Positions 10,084 through 18,633 of a stretch of DNA of 50,529 bases are shown one piece after another; position 1 is the first letter of the stretch, and each line of letters opens with the position of its first letter. A model generated the notes under the pieces. The model had not been told where the DNA came from, did no database searches, and saw nothing but the letters and a program-made list of their open reading frames with translations. This stretch comes from Oscillospiraceae bacterium (GTDB lineage Bacteria; Bacillota; Clostridia; UBA1381; UMGS1253). The stretch covers positions 1 to 50,529 of the forward strand of contig SVKA01000011.1 of assembly GCA_015068725.1 (NCBI GenBank), written 5' to 3'. Position numbers and translations under genes: made by a program.

Positions 10084-10788
10084 ATGATTTGCCGTATTAA
10101 AACAAAAATTTTATGTGCTTTGCTTGTTTCTTCTATAATATTGTCTATCGGCGTTTGTGCTTTTGCTGCCAATACAGTAAACATTACATCTGCACAAACC
10201 AAAAGTGGCACAAATCTGTCCGACACCGCTGAAGGTGCACCCGAATTGGAAACGACAGATAAGATAACGGTTAATTTGTCTGCTCAGGCAGGCGCTAATA
10301 TTACCATTTTTGTAATCGACGCATCAATTGACGTGTCAGCCGATACAATCAGCGCATCCGATATAATATATATTAACCAGCAAAAGCTTTCATCGCAGTC
10401 ATCTTCATACATATTTGCTTTCGACCTTCCAGAAAATATTGCACCGGCAACCTACGCCGTATATGTCGGCGGCGACCAAATAAATGCGCCTGCGACAAAG
10501 TACTTTAAAATTCCCTCACCCGTAACTGCGGGCTCATATGTTTCGGGCGATTTTGATAAGGACGGTAAGGCAGACCTTGTTGATGCTATACAGATTCTTC
10601 GTTATATAAAAGCATCTGTATCATCGTCAACTGTTGCATATGATATTGTAGCCGGCGACGTAAATGCAGACGGCAATATAACAAACGACGACGCAAAATA
10701 TATTATGCATTACATTCTCGGCATCACACTTCCCGAAGGGGTAAGTGTTGGAGAGCAGTTGTCATACACAATCATGCCAGATATTTAA
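10084..10788 (+). CDS. Secreted type I dockerin-domain protein
   Basis: A 234-residue exported protein. A Sec signal peptide spans about residues 1-28 (ending CAFA-AN). Residues about 30-145 are a beta-rich, Ser/Thr/Asp-rich module I do not recognise, possibly cohesin-like or carbohydrate-binding. Residues about 155-215 are a type I dockerin with two calcium-binding F-hand repeats, DFDKDGKADLVDA and DVNADGNITNDDA, each followed by a helix (QILRYIK, KYIMHYILG). Dockerins anchor enzymes to cohesins in cellulosome-like complexes. I use the ATG at 10084, 10 bases after AGGAAGG and right at the signal peptide; an in-frame ATG at 10027 would add 19 poorly fitting residues. A hairpin (10020-10042) precedes the gene. 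It is monocistronic and divergent from rpoB. Confidence 0.85.
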   Translation: MICRIKTKILCALLVSSIILSIGVCAFAANTVNITSAQTKSGTNLSDTAEGAPELETTDKITVNLSAQAGANITIFVIDASIDVSADTISASDIIYINQQKLSSQSSSYIFAFDLPENIAPATYAVYVGGDQINAPATKYFKIPSPVTAGSYVSGDFDKDGKADLVDAIQILRYIKASVSSSTVAYDIVAGDVNADGNITNDDAKYIMHYILGITLPEGVSVGEQLSYTIMPDI

Positions 10789-10801
10789 AACACAAAAATT
10801 T

Positions 10802-10832
10802 AAGCGCATCACCAAAGTGTGATGCGCTTTTT
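10802..10832. terminator. Terminator after the dockerin gene
   Basis: GCGCATCAC (10804-10812) pairs with GTGATGCGC (10819-10827), extended by AA/TT and followed by TTTTT. It could also serve fabZ from the other side. Confidence 0.85.
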
Positions 10833-10846
10833 GTTTCGATTATAAA

Positions 10847-11275
10847 TTATTTGTTCTCCACAATGGCAAAACCGATTTCACCGCTTGCCGCCATTTCACC
10901 GTCTACCGTTGCCTTAACGGTTGCTTTTCCCATACCGTGTCTGAATGAGCCAAGCTGCGCTTCAAGAAGGAGAGTATCTCCGGGTTTTACTTGTCTGCGA
11001 AATTTAAAATTGTTCATCCCCGTAAAAACAGCAAGCTTTCCTTTGTTTTCTTCCATAGACAGTGCCAAAACAGCCCCCACCTGTGCAAGTGCCTCGACAA
11101 TAAGCACGCCCGGCATTATGGGGTTTGACGGAAAATGTCCCTGAAAAAACGGCTCATTTGCTGTTACATTTTTAATTCCCACAGCCTTATCTTCTGTAAG
11201 CTCTGTAACCTTATCCACTAATAAAAACGGATATCTGTGCGGTATAATTTCCTGTATCTGTTTATTATCAAGCAT
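10847..11275 (-). CDS. fabZ: 3-hydroxyacyl-ACP dehydratase FabZ
   Basis: FabZ dehydrates (3R)-hydroxyacyl-ACP in fatty acid elongation. The 142-residue hotdog-fold protein starts [21 protein letters not shown]. It carries the catalytic His in [11 protein letters not shown] and Glu in [10 protein letters not shown]. The start at 11275 has AAGGAG 6 bases upstream; the longer upstream frame only reads into mreB. It lies 19 bases after mreB on the same strand. The same mbl-fabZ neighbourhood exists in Bacillus subtilis (mbl ... ywpB), so the pairing is conserved. Confidence 0.95.
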   Translation of the reverse strand: MLDNKQIQEIIPHRYPFLLVDKVTELTEDKAVGIKNVTANEPFFQGHFPSNPIMPGVLIVEALAQVGAVLALSMEENKGKLAVFTGMNNFKFRRQVKPGDTLLLEAQLGSFRHGMGKATVKATVDGEMAASGEIGFAIVENK

Positions 11276-11294
11276 ATTTTTCTCCTTAAGCTTA

Positions 11295-12344
11295 TTACGA
11301 CTCCATATCATACATATATGATGACTTGTCGCGCAATATACCTATGTTATCAAGCGATGCACCCGTTCCCTTTGCAACACACGAGAGCGGGTCGTCCGCC
11401 AAAAATACATCTATGCCCGTTTTTGATGACAACAGCTTGTCAAGGCCGTAAATCATCGCTCCGCCACCCGTCATAATAATTCCGTTTTCTGAAATATCGC
11501 CAACAAGCTCGGGCGGTGTGCGCTCTAAAACTGAGTGAACAGCATCGACAATCTGTGCTGATACCTCTTCAAGCGCCTCTCTTATTTCTTCGGACGAAAC
11601 CTCTATACTCTGCGGAAGTCCCGTAACAAGACTGCGTCCGCGTATCTGCATGGTTTTTTCTTCCTCCATCGGATACACGCTGCCGATTTCCTTTTTCATT
11701 TCCTCAGCAGTTCTGTCGCCGATGATTGCGTTGAATTTCTTTCTTATGTATTTAATAATTGCATCGTCAAACTTGTCGCCGGCAACCTTGATTGAATTGC
11801 TAACAACAATACCGCCAAGCGAAATTACCGCAATATCACTTGTGCCGCCGCCGATATCTACTACCATACGTCCACACGCTTTTGCAATATCGAGTCCTGC
11901 ACCGATTGCCGCTGCGATAGGCTCTTCTATAAGATACACCTGTCTGCCGCCCGCCTGCATTGCCGCATCTATTACCGCACGTTCCTCAACCTCGGTTACG
12001 CCGCTCGGAACGCAAATCATAATTCTCGGCTTGAAAAGACGGTTCTTTGTAACTCTGCGTATAAAATATTTAAGCATCATCTCAGTTGTGGAATAATCCG
12101 AAATAACACCCTCGCGCATAGGACGTATCGCAACAATGTTGCCCGGTGTACGTCCAAGCATTTTCTGCGCCTCTGCTCCGACAGCATACGGCTTGCCTGT
12201 TCCCTTGTCAATAGCCACAACGGACGGCTCGCACAAAACAATACCCTTGTCCTTTACGTGCACAAGCACCGACGCAGTACCAAGGTCGATACCCACATCC
12301 TGCTGGGCGTTGAACATATCAAAGATTTTGTCCAATAGTTTCAT
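11295..12344 (-). CDS. mreB: Rod-shape-determining actin homologue MreB/Mbl
   Basis: This bacterial actin positions the elongation machinery under the membrane. 349 residues. The N-terminus [11 protein letters not shown] can form a membrane-binding amphipathic helix. It is followed by the phosphate loop [11 protein letters not shown], the second phosphate motif [17 protein letters not shown] and the adenosine motif [14 protein letters not shown] start at ATG 12342-12344; AAGGGG lies about 10 bases upstream, and the longer TTG-started frame adds an unrelated stretch. Context (fabZ next, solitary, sporulation genes nearby) points to the Mbl branch rather than an mreBCD operon, but the sequence alone does not decide. 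Confidence 0.93.
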   Translation of the reverse strand: MKLLDKIFDMFNAQQDVGIDLGTASVLVHVKDKGIVLCEPSVVAIDKGTGKPYAVGAEAQKMLGRTPGNIVAIRPMREGVISDYSTTEMMLKYFIRRVTKNRLFKPRIMICVPSGVTEVEERAVIDAAMQAGGRQVYLIEEPIAAAIGAGLDIAKACGRMVVDIGGGTSDIAVISLGGIVVSNSIKVAGDKFDDAIIKYIRKKFNAIIGDRTAEEMKKEIGSVYPMEEEKTMQIRGRSLVTGLPQSIEVSSEEIREALEEVSAQIVDAVHSVLERTPPELVGDISENGIIMTGGGAMIYGLDKLLSSKTGIDVFLADDPLSCVAKGTGASLDNIGILRDKSSYMYDMES

Positions 12345-12415
12345 ATCCAATAAACCCCTTCCTATACAGGTTTTATCCAAAAAATTATATGTAAAAAGCT
12401 CATACGCTACCTTTT

Positions 12416-12443
12416 ATTATATACTATTTATAATTTTTGTCAA
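12416..12443 (-). promoter_or_regulatory. Sigma-A promoter of mreB-fabZ
   Basis: Minus strand TTGACA (12438-12443), 16-base spacer, TATAAT (12416-12421). Confidence 0.75.
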
Positions 12444-12496
12444 TAGATTAAAACTCCTATGGATATTTATAAAGCTTTAAAATTTTTGCAACTCTA

Positions 12497-12525
12497 TTGC
12501 ACAAACTCTTCAAATAATATAAAAT
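12497..12525 (+). promoter_or_regulatory. Probable promoter of the ribonuclease M5 gene
   Basis: TTGCAC (12497-12502), 17-base spacer, TAAAAT (12520-12525), about 30 bases before the start codon and divergent from the mreB promoter. Confidence 0.5.
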
Positions 12526-12557
12526 ATAGATTGAAAATATAACGGGACGTGATATAT

Positions 12558-13166
12558 TTGCTTAAAATAAAACAAGCACTTATTGTAGAAGGCACTTATG
12601 ATAAAATAAAGCTCGACTCTATCGTCGACACGCTTATTGTTACGACAGACGGCTTCAAGATTTTTTCTGACAAACAAAAAATTGACTTTATACGCACCCT
12701 GGCGCAGAAGCGGGGCATTATCGTTTTGACAGACTCTGACCGCGCAGGCTTTATAATACGAAATTATATAAAGCAGGGCATAAACGAATCAGACATAAAG
12801 CACGCATACATTCCTGATATATTCGGCAAAGAAAAACGCAAAAACGCACCTTCAAAAGAGGGCAAGCTCGGGGTAGAGGGAATTGATAAGCAAATTATAA
12901 TTGATGCGCTCATAAGCGCGGGCGCAAGTGTTATCGGCGATGAGGCTAATAACACGCAAGCGCCAAAAACACGCCCGATTACAAAGCTTGATTTGTACAA
13001 TGACGGTTTTTCGGGCAAAGCTGAGAGCGCACAAAAACGCCGCGCTCTTTTAAAGCATCTTAATCTGCCCGAGCGCATATCGCCGAATATGCTTACAGGC
13101 GCGCTCAATTCTCTTTTAAGCTATGACGAGTACAAAGAGGTTGTCAAAGAACTTGAAAATATGTGA
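12558..13166 (+). CDS. rnmV: Ribonuclease M5 (Toprim), 5S rRNA maturation
   Basis: RNase M5 trims precursor 5S rRNA in Firmicutes. The protein has an N-terminal Toprim domain with the catalytic Glu in ALIVEGTYDK and the DxD motif in VLTDSDRAG. A family-typical central segment (KEGKLGVEG) and a C-terminal M5 region (SAQKRRALLKHLNLPERISPNMLTGALN) follow, about 202 residues in all. I choose TTG 12558-12560, with GTGAT upstream acting as the ribosome binding site; a GTG at 12549 in the same frame is the alternative. It is not next to ksgA or tatD here. Its own promoter and terminator make it monocistronic. Confidence 0.93.
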   Translation: MLKIKQALIVEGTYDKIKLDSIVDTLIVTTDGFKIFSDKQKIDFIRTLAQKRGIIVLTDSDRAGFIIRNYIKQGINESDIKHAYIPDIFGKEKRKNAPSKEGKLGVEGIDKQIIIDALISAGASVIGDEANNTQAPKTRPITKLDLYNDGFSGKAESAQKRRALLKHLNLPERISPNMLTGALNSLLSYDEYKEVVKELENM

Positions 13167-13170
13167 TAGT

Positions 13171-13210
13171 ACAAAAAGAAGTGTATCAGGCTGATACGCT
13201 TCTTTTTGTA
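13171..13210. terminator. Terminator after rnmV
   Basis: A long hairpin: outer ACAAAAAGAAG with CTTCTTTTTGT and an inner GTATCA/TGATAC helix, ending in a T run on both strands. Confidence 0.85.
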
Positions 13211-13328
13211 TTTATAAGATACGAAAAATTATAACAATATTTCCCCCGGCGGAATAAAAGTAAACATGCCTCAATATAATGTAGTAACATCTTTAACATA
13301 AATAAAATTATTTTGAGGGGGATAATAA

Positions 13329-14807
13329 ATGACCGGATCAGAAATTTACAAAGATATTGCCACAAGAACCGACGGCGATATTTACATTGGGGTTGTGGGG
13401 CCTGTAAGAACCGGAAAATCTACGTTTATAAAAAGGTTTATGGACTCGCTTGTAATTCCGAATATAGACTCTGAATACAAGGCTGCGCGTGCACGCGACG
13501 AGCTTCCTCAAAGCGCCGGCGGACGCACAATAATGACAACCGAGCCAAAATTTATACCAAATGAGGCTGTGGATATTGAACTTGGCGAAAATGCTCATAT
13601 GCATGTGCGTATGATAGACTGCGTTGGATATATTGTCGATTCTGCTATGGGATATATGGAGGACGGCGAGCCAAGAATGGTACAAACGCCATGGTTTGAC
13701 CACCAGATACCCTTTAATGAGGCGGCAGAGCTTGGAACAAAAAAAGTAATCTGCGACCATTCTACAATAGGCCTTGTCATAACTACCGACGGAAGTATAA
13801 CAGATATTGACAGGGAAGATTATATAGAGGCCGAGGCGCGCGTTATAAACGAGCTTAAACAAATTGGAAAACCATTTGTTGTACTTATAAACTCCACTAA
13901 TCCTTTGTCGGATGCTGCACAAGAGCTTAAAGAAGAACTTTCAAAAAAATACGGCGTATGTGTTATGGCGGTTAACTGCAGCGAGCTGTCTGCAAAAGAC
14001 ATACACGATATAATAGAAAATGTTTTATTCGAGTTTCCGCTCTGCGAAATCAACATTAACACTCCGCGATGGATTGACGGACTTGACAGCACTCACGTTC
14101 TCAAACAAAATGTATACGATGCAATTTTGAGCGCAACCGAAACCGCTCACACAATAAAAGACGCAAAAAAAGTTGCCGACGCACTTTGCGAGCACGATTT
14201 TGTAAAATCGGCTAAAATAGATATGGTGAATTTGGGCGACGGCAGCGTAGTTATTGATTTTTATACGCCAGACGAATTGTTTTATAATATTCTCGGCGAG
14301 ATGTCAGGACTGCAAATAGCCGATGAAGGGACGCTACTCAGGCTGATTTGCGAATTATCGGAGGCAAAGAAAAAATACGACAAGGTTTCGTATGCTTTGC
14401 AGGAGGTCTGGCAAAAAGGCTATGGTATAGTTTCACCCTCAATAGACGAGCTAACCCTCGAAGAACCGCAAATAGTACGTCAGGGCAGCCGCTTTGGAGT
14501 CAAGTTGAAAGCGTCGGCACCAAGTATACATATGATTCGCGCAGACATAGAAACAGAGGTATCACCAATCGTCGGCAGCGAAAAACAATCAGAGGAGCTA
14601 CTCTCATATCTTCTTTCTGAATTTGACTCCGACCCGAAAAAAATATGGAATTCAAACATTTTTGGCAAGTCGCTCCATGAGCTTGTAAACGAAGGTCTGC
14701 ACAACAAGCTTGTGCGTATGCCCGACGAAGCGCAGATGAAGCTTCAGGAAACGCTTTCAAGAATTATAAATGAAGGCTCGGGCGGACTGATTTGTATTAT
14801 TTTGTAA
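13329..14807 (+). CDS. spoIVA: Stage IV sporulation protein A (spore coat ATPase)
   Basis: SpoIVA is a mother-cell ATPase that polymerises on the forespore surface as the base of the spore coat. The 492 residues equal the usual length. The N-terminal P-loop GPVRTGKSTF (about residues 24-33) and the G-domain-like segments MIDCVGYIVDSAMGYMEDGEPRMV and VLINSTNPLSD are present. The hydrophobic C-terminus GGLICIIL needed for localisation is intact. ATG 13329 follows GAGGGGG at 7 bases. A sigma-E promoter would be expected; the 13250-13280 stretch holds GGAATA and CAATATAAT, which only loosely fit. It is monocistronic and evidence that the host sporulates. Confidence 0.97.
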   Translation: MTGSEIYKDIATRTDGDIYIGVVGPVRTGKSTFIKRFMDSLVIPNIDSEYKAARARDELPQSAGGRTIMTTEPKFIPNEAVDIELGENAHMHVRMIDCVGYIVDSAMGYMEDGEPRMVQTPWFDHQIPFNEAAELGTKKVICDHSTIGLVITTDGSITDIDREDYIEAEARVINELKQIGKPFVVLINSTNPLSDAAQELKEELSKKYGVCVMAVNCSELSAKDIHDIIENVLFEFPLCEININTPRWIDGLDSTHVLKQNVYDAILSATETAHTIKDAKKVADALCEHDFVKSAKIDMVNLGDGSVVIDFYTPDELFYNILGEMSGLQIADEGTLLRLICELSEAKKKYDKVSYALQEVWQKGYGIVSPSIDELTLEEPQIVRQGSRFGVKLKASAPSIHMIRADIETEVSPIVGSEKQSEELLSYLLSEFDSDPKKIWNSNIFGKSLHELVNEGLHNKLVRMPDEAQMKLQETLSRIINEGSGGLICIIL

Positions 14808-14812
14808 AAACA

Positions 14813-14842
14813 AAAAGAACTCGTGATTTCACGAGTTCTTTT
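14813..14842. terminator. Bidirectional terminator between spoIVA and the AraC gene
   Basis: A perfect 13-bp stem, AAAAGAACTCGTG with CACGAGTTCTTTT, and a 4-base loop. It overlaps the stop codon of the convergent AraC-type gene. Confidence 0.9.
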
Positions 14843-15635
14843 GCTTTATATATTCCTTTGGAGATACGTGCATCTTCTTTTTAAATACCTTTGAAAAATG
14901 TACGGGGTCTGAAAAGCCGCACAAAAACGCAAGGTCTTTTGCACTTTTGTAATTTTTATCAATCAGAGCGCACGCATGGTTAATCCTGATTGTATGCAGA
15001 TACTCAAAGATACCAATTTTAAATTGCTTTTTAAACGCCGATGATAAATATTTTTTGTTGTAAGAAAATTCCGTGCTAAGCTTGTCAAGCGAAATTTTGG
15101 GGTCTGAAAAGTTTTCGTCAATATATTTTTTGATAAGCAAAAATCTGTCCTCGGTATTTATCGGCATCTGCTCTTCTATAAAAAAGCCGTCGGCAATAGT
15201 TGACAGCGTAAAGAGCAACACTCCTTCTGCGGCTATATCGCTTACTGCAGAAGAATATTTTATGCTTCTCTTCCAAAAATCAAGGATTACCTCTTGTGTG
15301 CAAAAAACAAAATTTTTAGAGCTAATACTGTATTTTTCCATAAGAACGTTTGCGCGTATGCCAATAAAGCTCACATACATAAATTCAAACTCTTCATCGC
15401 CTTCGAGCGTATACGGCACACCCGGAAACACAAAAAATACATCATTTGGCTGTATCTTTTTGTGCTGTTTTCCTTGCATAAGCATCGCGCTTCCTTTTGC
15501 CACTATGCACATCTTATATACTGAGCTCGTTATAGGGAGTGTATTCGAAGGGTTTTCCTTTTCATACACAAAATTAATTATATCAAGCTCACCATATTTA
15601 TTTTCCGAGGATATAAATTTACAAATATTATCCAT
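14829..15635 (-). CDS. AraC-family transcriptional regulator
   Basis: A 268-residue regulator. The N-terminal half (about residues 1-150) is a cupin-like ligand-binding region, with the typical PNDVFFVFPGVPYTLEG strand. The C-terminal 100 residues are two helix-turn-helix motifs: LDKLSTEFSYNKKYLSSAFKKQF, then AKDLAFLCGFSDPVHFSKVFKKKMHVSPKEY, the AraC signature. It is the last gene of a three-gene minus-strand operon with the oxidoreductase and acetyltransferase, 5 bases after the latter, so it probably controls that operon in response to a small sugar-like molecule. The ligand cannot be read from the sequence. Confidence 0.9.
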   Translation of the reverse strand: MDNICKFISSENKYGELDIINFVYEKENPSNTLPITSSVYKMCIVAKGSAMLMQGKQHKKIQPNDVFFVFPGVPYTLEGDEEFEFMYVSFIGIRANVLMEKYSISSKNFVFCTQEVILDFWKRSIKYSSAVSDIAAEGVLLFTLSTIADGFFIEEQMPINTEDRFLLIKKYIDENFSDPKISLDKLSTEFSYNKKYLSSAFKKQFKIGIFEYLHTIRINHACALIDKNYKSAKDLAFLCGFSDPVHFSKVFKKKMHVSPKEYIKQKNS

Positions 15636-15640
15636 AGCAC

Positions 15641-16315
15641 TTACTTTCTTTCTTTTATTACTTTTGCCGGGTTGCCGACTGCAATTGAATACGGGGGTAT
15701 CGGCTTTACAATAACTGAGCCTGCACCCACAACACTGCCCTTGCCGACCGAGCCGGTATGCATAATATCAACACCCATTCCAATATACGCATCAGGGCCT
15801 ATTGAAACCTTTTGCGAATGGCCTCCCTGGCCGTAAATTGTGCTGTTCGGGTCATCGAAAATGTGCGAATACGGCGTGCACGTTACATTTTGTGCAATCA
15901 AAGAATATGCCCCGATGTAAAGTCCGGTATGACCGAAAAGCGTCGTTCCTGTACCGAGGTATACATTGTTTTCTATTTCTATATAGCCTGTTTCCTTCGA
16001 CTCTGTATCCAAAAAAACACGGTCTTTCAGTCTTGTATTGTTTCCTATTGTTACGCCGCCCTCGCCACGCGCTATAATAGTTACACCCTGATGCAGCTTT
16101 ACATTATCGCCTAACGATACCCATTGGGGATTTACAATCGTAACATTTTTTTCAATGATGACATTTTCGCCCATAGATTTTAAAACTTTTTTATAATACT
16201 GATTTCGAAGCTCTGTGCAATAGGGCGAATCATTATTCAAAATCAAGTCCTTATACATGCTTTCTTTGGCATCAGCCGGAGCGTTTTCAAACGCTTTTGT
16301 AAAAAAATTCTCCAT
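15641..16315 (-). CDS. Hexapeptide-repeat acyltransferase (maltose/galactoside O-acetyltransferase-like)
   Basis: A 224-residue left-handed beta-helix enzyme. Hexapeptide turns run from about residue 55 to the end (GENVIIEKNV, GDNVKLHQGV, GNNTRLKDRV, GPDAYIGMGV, GKGSVVGAGS). It ends with the NodL/LacA/Maa-type signature PPYSIAVGNPAKVIKERK, which contacts acetyl-CoA. Members acetylate sugars or other hydroxyl acceptors; the substrate here is unknown. Its ATG overlaps the oxidoreductase stop by one base (TAATG), showing translational coupling. A role in modifying the product of the neighbouring Gfo/Idh/MocA enzyme is inference. Confidence 0.85.
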   Translation of the reverse strand: MENFFTKAFENAPADAKESMYKDLILNNDSPYCTELRNQYYKKVLKSMGENVIIEKNVTIVNPQWVSLGDNVKLHQGVTIIARGEGGVTIGNNTRLKDRVFLDTESKETGYIEIENNVYLGTGTTLFGHTGLYIGAYSLIAQNVTCTPYSHIFDDPNSTIYGQGGHSQKVSIGPDAYIGMGVDIMHTGSVGKGSVVGAGSVIVKPIPPYSIAVGNPAKVIKERK

Positions 16316-17568
16316 TATTTATCATCCTTTTCTTTTTCCCATTTGAGCCTTATCTTTTCATAAACTGATGCGGGAATTTCGGGGTTGCCTTTTGAAAAAC
16401 AAGGCAAAAGCTGGTCGCCCGCTGCCTTTGGGTCTGTGCAACGTGTATCATTTCTGTACGCATCTCTTTGCGCTTTATCGCGAAGGTTTGGAATCTCTTT
16501 TGCTGCTCCGCCATCCAATACTGAAAAATACGCAAAAAGTCCCGGCAAAAACATATCAAGTGCTTCGTATACATCGATTGTGTCGGCATCCTCATAGCCC
16601 TGAATTTTTCTTGCAAAATTATACATGCAGTAAAAGTCTGAGTTGCCATGACCAAAGCTGTTTGCAATTTCGTCCATATCTCTTGTCGGATAATAATCTT
16701 CGAGTCTGTCTTTTTCAGGGTATTCGCCGCTGAATTCATCTGCATTGACATAAAGTCTTTTTACGCCTTTTTCGTCAGCATCTTCTCTGGCCGTTTCCAT
16801 TCTTCCCTTGCCGCCATAGATTGTATACCAGACAGAGTTTTTGTAAAGGTCGCCATGAATACTTTTTATAATACCGCCATTTTCAAGCTCTATCATTTCC
16901 ATACCAAAAAGTCCCGATTTTCCGCCACAGCGAAGCTTTCTCTCAACCATAGGACTTTCATATCCCGTAACTTTTACAGGGCGCAAGCCCGTAATATGAA
17001 TCAGCGGTCCGATTGAGTGTGTGCAGTAAAAGTTGGCATACCAGTTATTTCTCCAATGGTCCGGCTCTCCATACGTTATGCGTGCCCAGATAGGCTCGCA
17101 ATTATGTATGTATTCGCCCTCACCATATTCAAACTCGCCAATTTTGCCCTCACGATAAAGTCTTCTCATCTCGTACGGGCCCGGCATATAGCAATAATTC
17201 TCGCCATAAGCATAAATCTTGCCGGTTTCTTCAACTGCTTCGACAAGTTCTACTGCCTGTTTCATATTCTGTACAGGCAAAACCTCGGAATATACATGAA
17301 AGCCTGCCTTCATACAACGAATTGCAAATGGGGCGTGCTCGGTTGCATAGTTTGCCAGAACTACCGCATCCATATCGTGTTTTATAAATTCTTCAAAATC
17401 TGTATAATATGCAACATCTTCGCCACATACTGCTTTTTGTTTCTCAAGCGCAATCGGATTTTTATCACAAATCGCTACAAGTTCTGCGTTTTCTGCAACC
17501 TTGGCATATTTTGCCATACTGCGTCCGCGATATCCGCCCACAACGCCTATTCTTACTTTTTCCATCAT
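16315..17568 (-). CDS. Gfo/Idh/MocA-family NAD(P)-dependent oxidoreductase
   Basis: A 417-residue dehydrogenase. The N-terminal Rossmann domain starts VRIGVVGGYRGRSMAKYAK (a GxxGxxG variant) and includes the family EVLP segment (EKP in typical members) near residue 95. The C-terminal alpha/beta domain contains HWRNNWYANFYCTHSIGPLIHITG, where the conserved His next to an Asp/Gly turn is the likely catalytic region. Family members oxidise sugars, inositols or glycosidic substrates. The Lys of the usual EKP motif is replaced by Val here (SEVLPVQNM), which may mean altered catalysis. ATG 17568 follows AGGAAG. It is first in the operon with the acetyltransferase and AraC gene. Confidence 0.85.
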   Translation of the reverse strand: MMEKVRIGVVGGYRGRSMAKYAKVAENAELVAICDKNPIALEKQKAVCGEDVAYYTDFEEFIKHDMDAVVLANYATEHAPFAIRCMKAGFHVYSEVLPVQNMKQAVELVEAVEETGKIYAYGENYCYMPGPYEMRRLYREGKIGEFEYGEGEYIHNCEPIWARITYGEPDHWRNNWYANFYCTHSIGPLIHITGLRPVKVTGYESPMVERKLRCGGKSGLFGMEMIELENGGIIKSIHGDLYKNSVWYTIYGGKGRMETAREDADEKGVKRLYVNADEFSGEYPEKDRLEDYYPTRDMDEIANSFGHGNSDFYCMYNFARKIQGYEDADTIDVYEALDMFLPGLFAYFSVLDGGAAKEIPNLRDKAQRDAYRNDTRCTDPKAAGDQLLPCFSKGNPEIPASVYEKIRLKWEKEKDDK

Positions 17569-17647
17569 ACTACTTCCTTCCTCGGCGTATTTTATGCCTC
17601 CGACAAATCAAACGTCATTATTACGCCCATTGTTTGCTTTCAGTATC

Positions 17648-17675
17648 AGTATATATAATATTTTTTCTTAGTCAA
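17648..17675 (-). promoter_or_regulatory. Probable promoter of the oxidoreductase-acetyltransferase-AraC operon
   Basis: Minus strand TTGACT (17670-17675), 16-base spacer, TATACT (17648-17653), about 80 bases upstream of the oxidoreductase start. Confidence 0.55.
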
Positions 17676-17730
17676 TGTCTTTTTTCCATATATGCTTGTC
17701 TTATGGTTAGGTTTTGTGCCAAATCAATTT

Positions 17731-18486
17731 CTAATAATATATTTTATTAGCCCTCATATATTCAGTCGGCGACACTCCCGTTTTTTCCTTAAAAAGACGG
17801 CAAAAATGATACGGATTTGAAAAACCGCATTTTTCCGAAATCGCCTGTATCTTTAATGTCCCTTCTGTCAAAAGCTGCTTTGCAATATTTATTCTTCTGT
17901 CTATAAGATACTTTTTCGGTGATATCCCGTATACTTTTTTAAATTGTTTTCTGAAATATTCTTCACTAAACGAGCACTGTTTTGCAAGTATTTCATTTGT
18001 GATAACCTCTGAATAATTTTTTTCTATATAACTCAGCGCCGGAGCAAAGGGTCCGGACATAAGACGATTATGATTTGTCAGCTGATATAATATTTTATAA
18101 AGACTGCTTATAAGCATAAGTCGGTTTTCGTCATAGGCAGAAAGCTTTTTCATATATTCAAACTCTTTTATGGCAGGCTCTATATCCTTTATCGGCAGCA
18201 CAATAACAGTATCGGCATAAAACTGCTCACACTCAAAATTTATAAGCGCAAAATCGCCCGTCTGTTGTCTGTATATAGTATAACTTTGCCCCTTGGGAAG
18301 TATAACTGCATTGTTTTTATCCGACACAAAAGATTTGCCCTTGTGTTTATATGTAATTACACCTTCATCCGCCGTAAAAGACAAGCCATAGCAGGGACGG
18401 TTATCCATTTTATGAATGCGTCCTTTGGGAGAATGGGCGCAAACAACATGCAAAACATCTGTAATAATACTTTTATCAAGATTCAT
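17731..18486 (-). CDS. AraC-family transcriptional regulator
   Basis: A 251-residue regulator with an N-terminal cupin-type sensor (NNAVILPKGQSYTIY) and a C-terminal pair of helix-turn-helix motifs: NEILAKQCSFSEEYFRKQFKKVYGISPKKYL, then IQAISEKCGFSNPYHFCRLFKEKTGVSPTEY. It is transcribed divergently from the dehydroquinase-like operon and shares a 147-base control region with it, so that operon is its likely target. It is not closely similar to the AraC protein at 14829, so this is not a simple duplication. Confidence 0.9.
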   Translation of the reverse strand: MNLDKSIITDVLHVVCAHSPKGRIHKMDNRPCYGLSFTADEGVITYKHKGKSFVSDKNNAVILPKGQSYTIYRQQTGDFALINFECEQFYADTVIVLPIKDIEPAIKEFEYMKKLSAYDENRLMLISSLYKILYQLTNHNRLMSGPFAPALSYIEKNYSEVITNEILAKQCSFSEEYFRKQFKKVYGISPKKYLIDRRINIAKQLLTEGTLKIQAISEKCGFSNPYHFCRLFKEKTGVSPTEYMRANKIYY

Positions 18487-18583
18487 CTTTCATCACCTGT
18501 TAACATCATACCACAAACGATAAAAAATATCAATATATACTAAAATATAACCCAAAAACATCAAATATAGACCGTTTAAGTTA

Positions 18584-18612
18584 TTGAGTATTGCTTTTTG
18601 AATATGTATAAT
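18584..18612 (+). promoter_or_regulatory. Promoter of the dehydroquinase-like/SDR/oxidoreductase operon
   Basis: TTGAGT (18584-18589), 17-base spacer, TATAAT (18607-18612), then GAGGTGATTATTAG before the ATG at 18634. Confidence 0.65.
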
Positions 18613-18633
18613 AAATGGTGAGGTGATTATTAG

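Noticed and set aside
13338-13922. A 194-codon open frame antisense to spoIVA
   Set aside because: Fully inside spoIVA on the opposite strand, with Cys/Tyr-rich shadow composition and no start signal.
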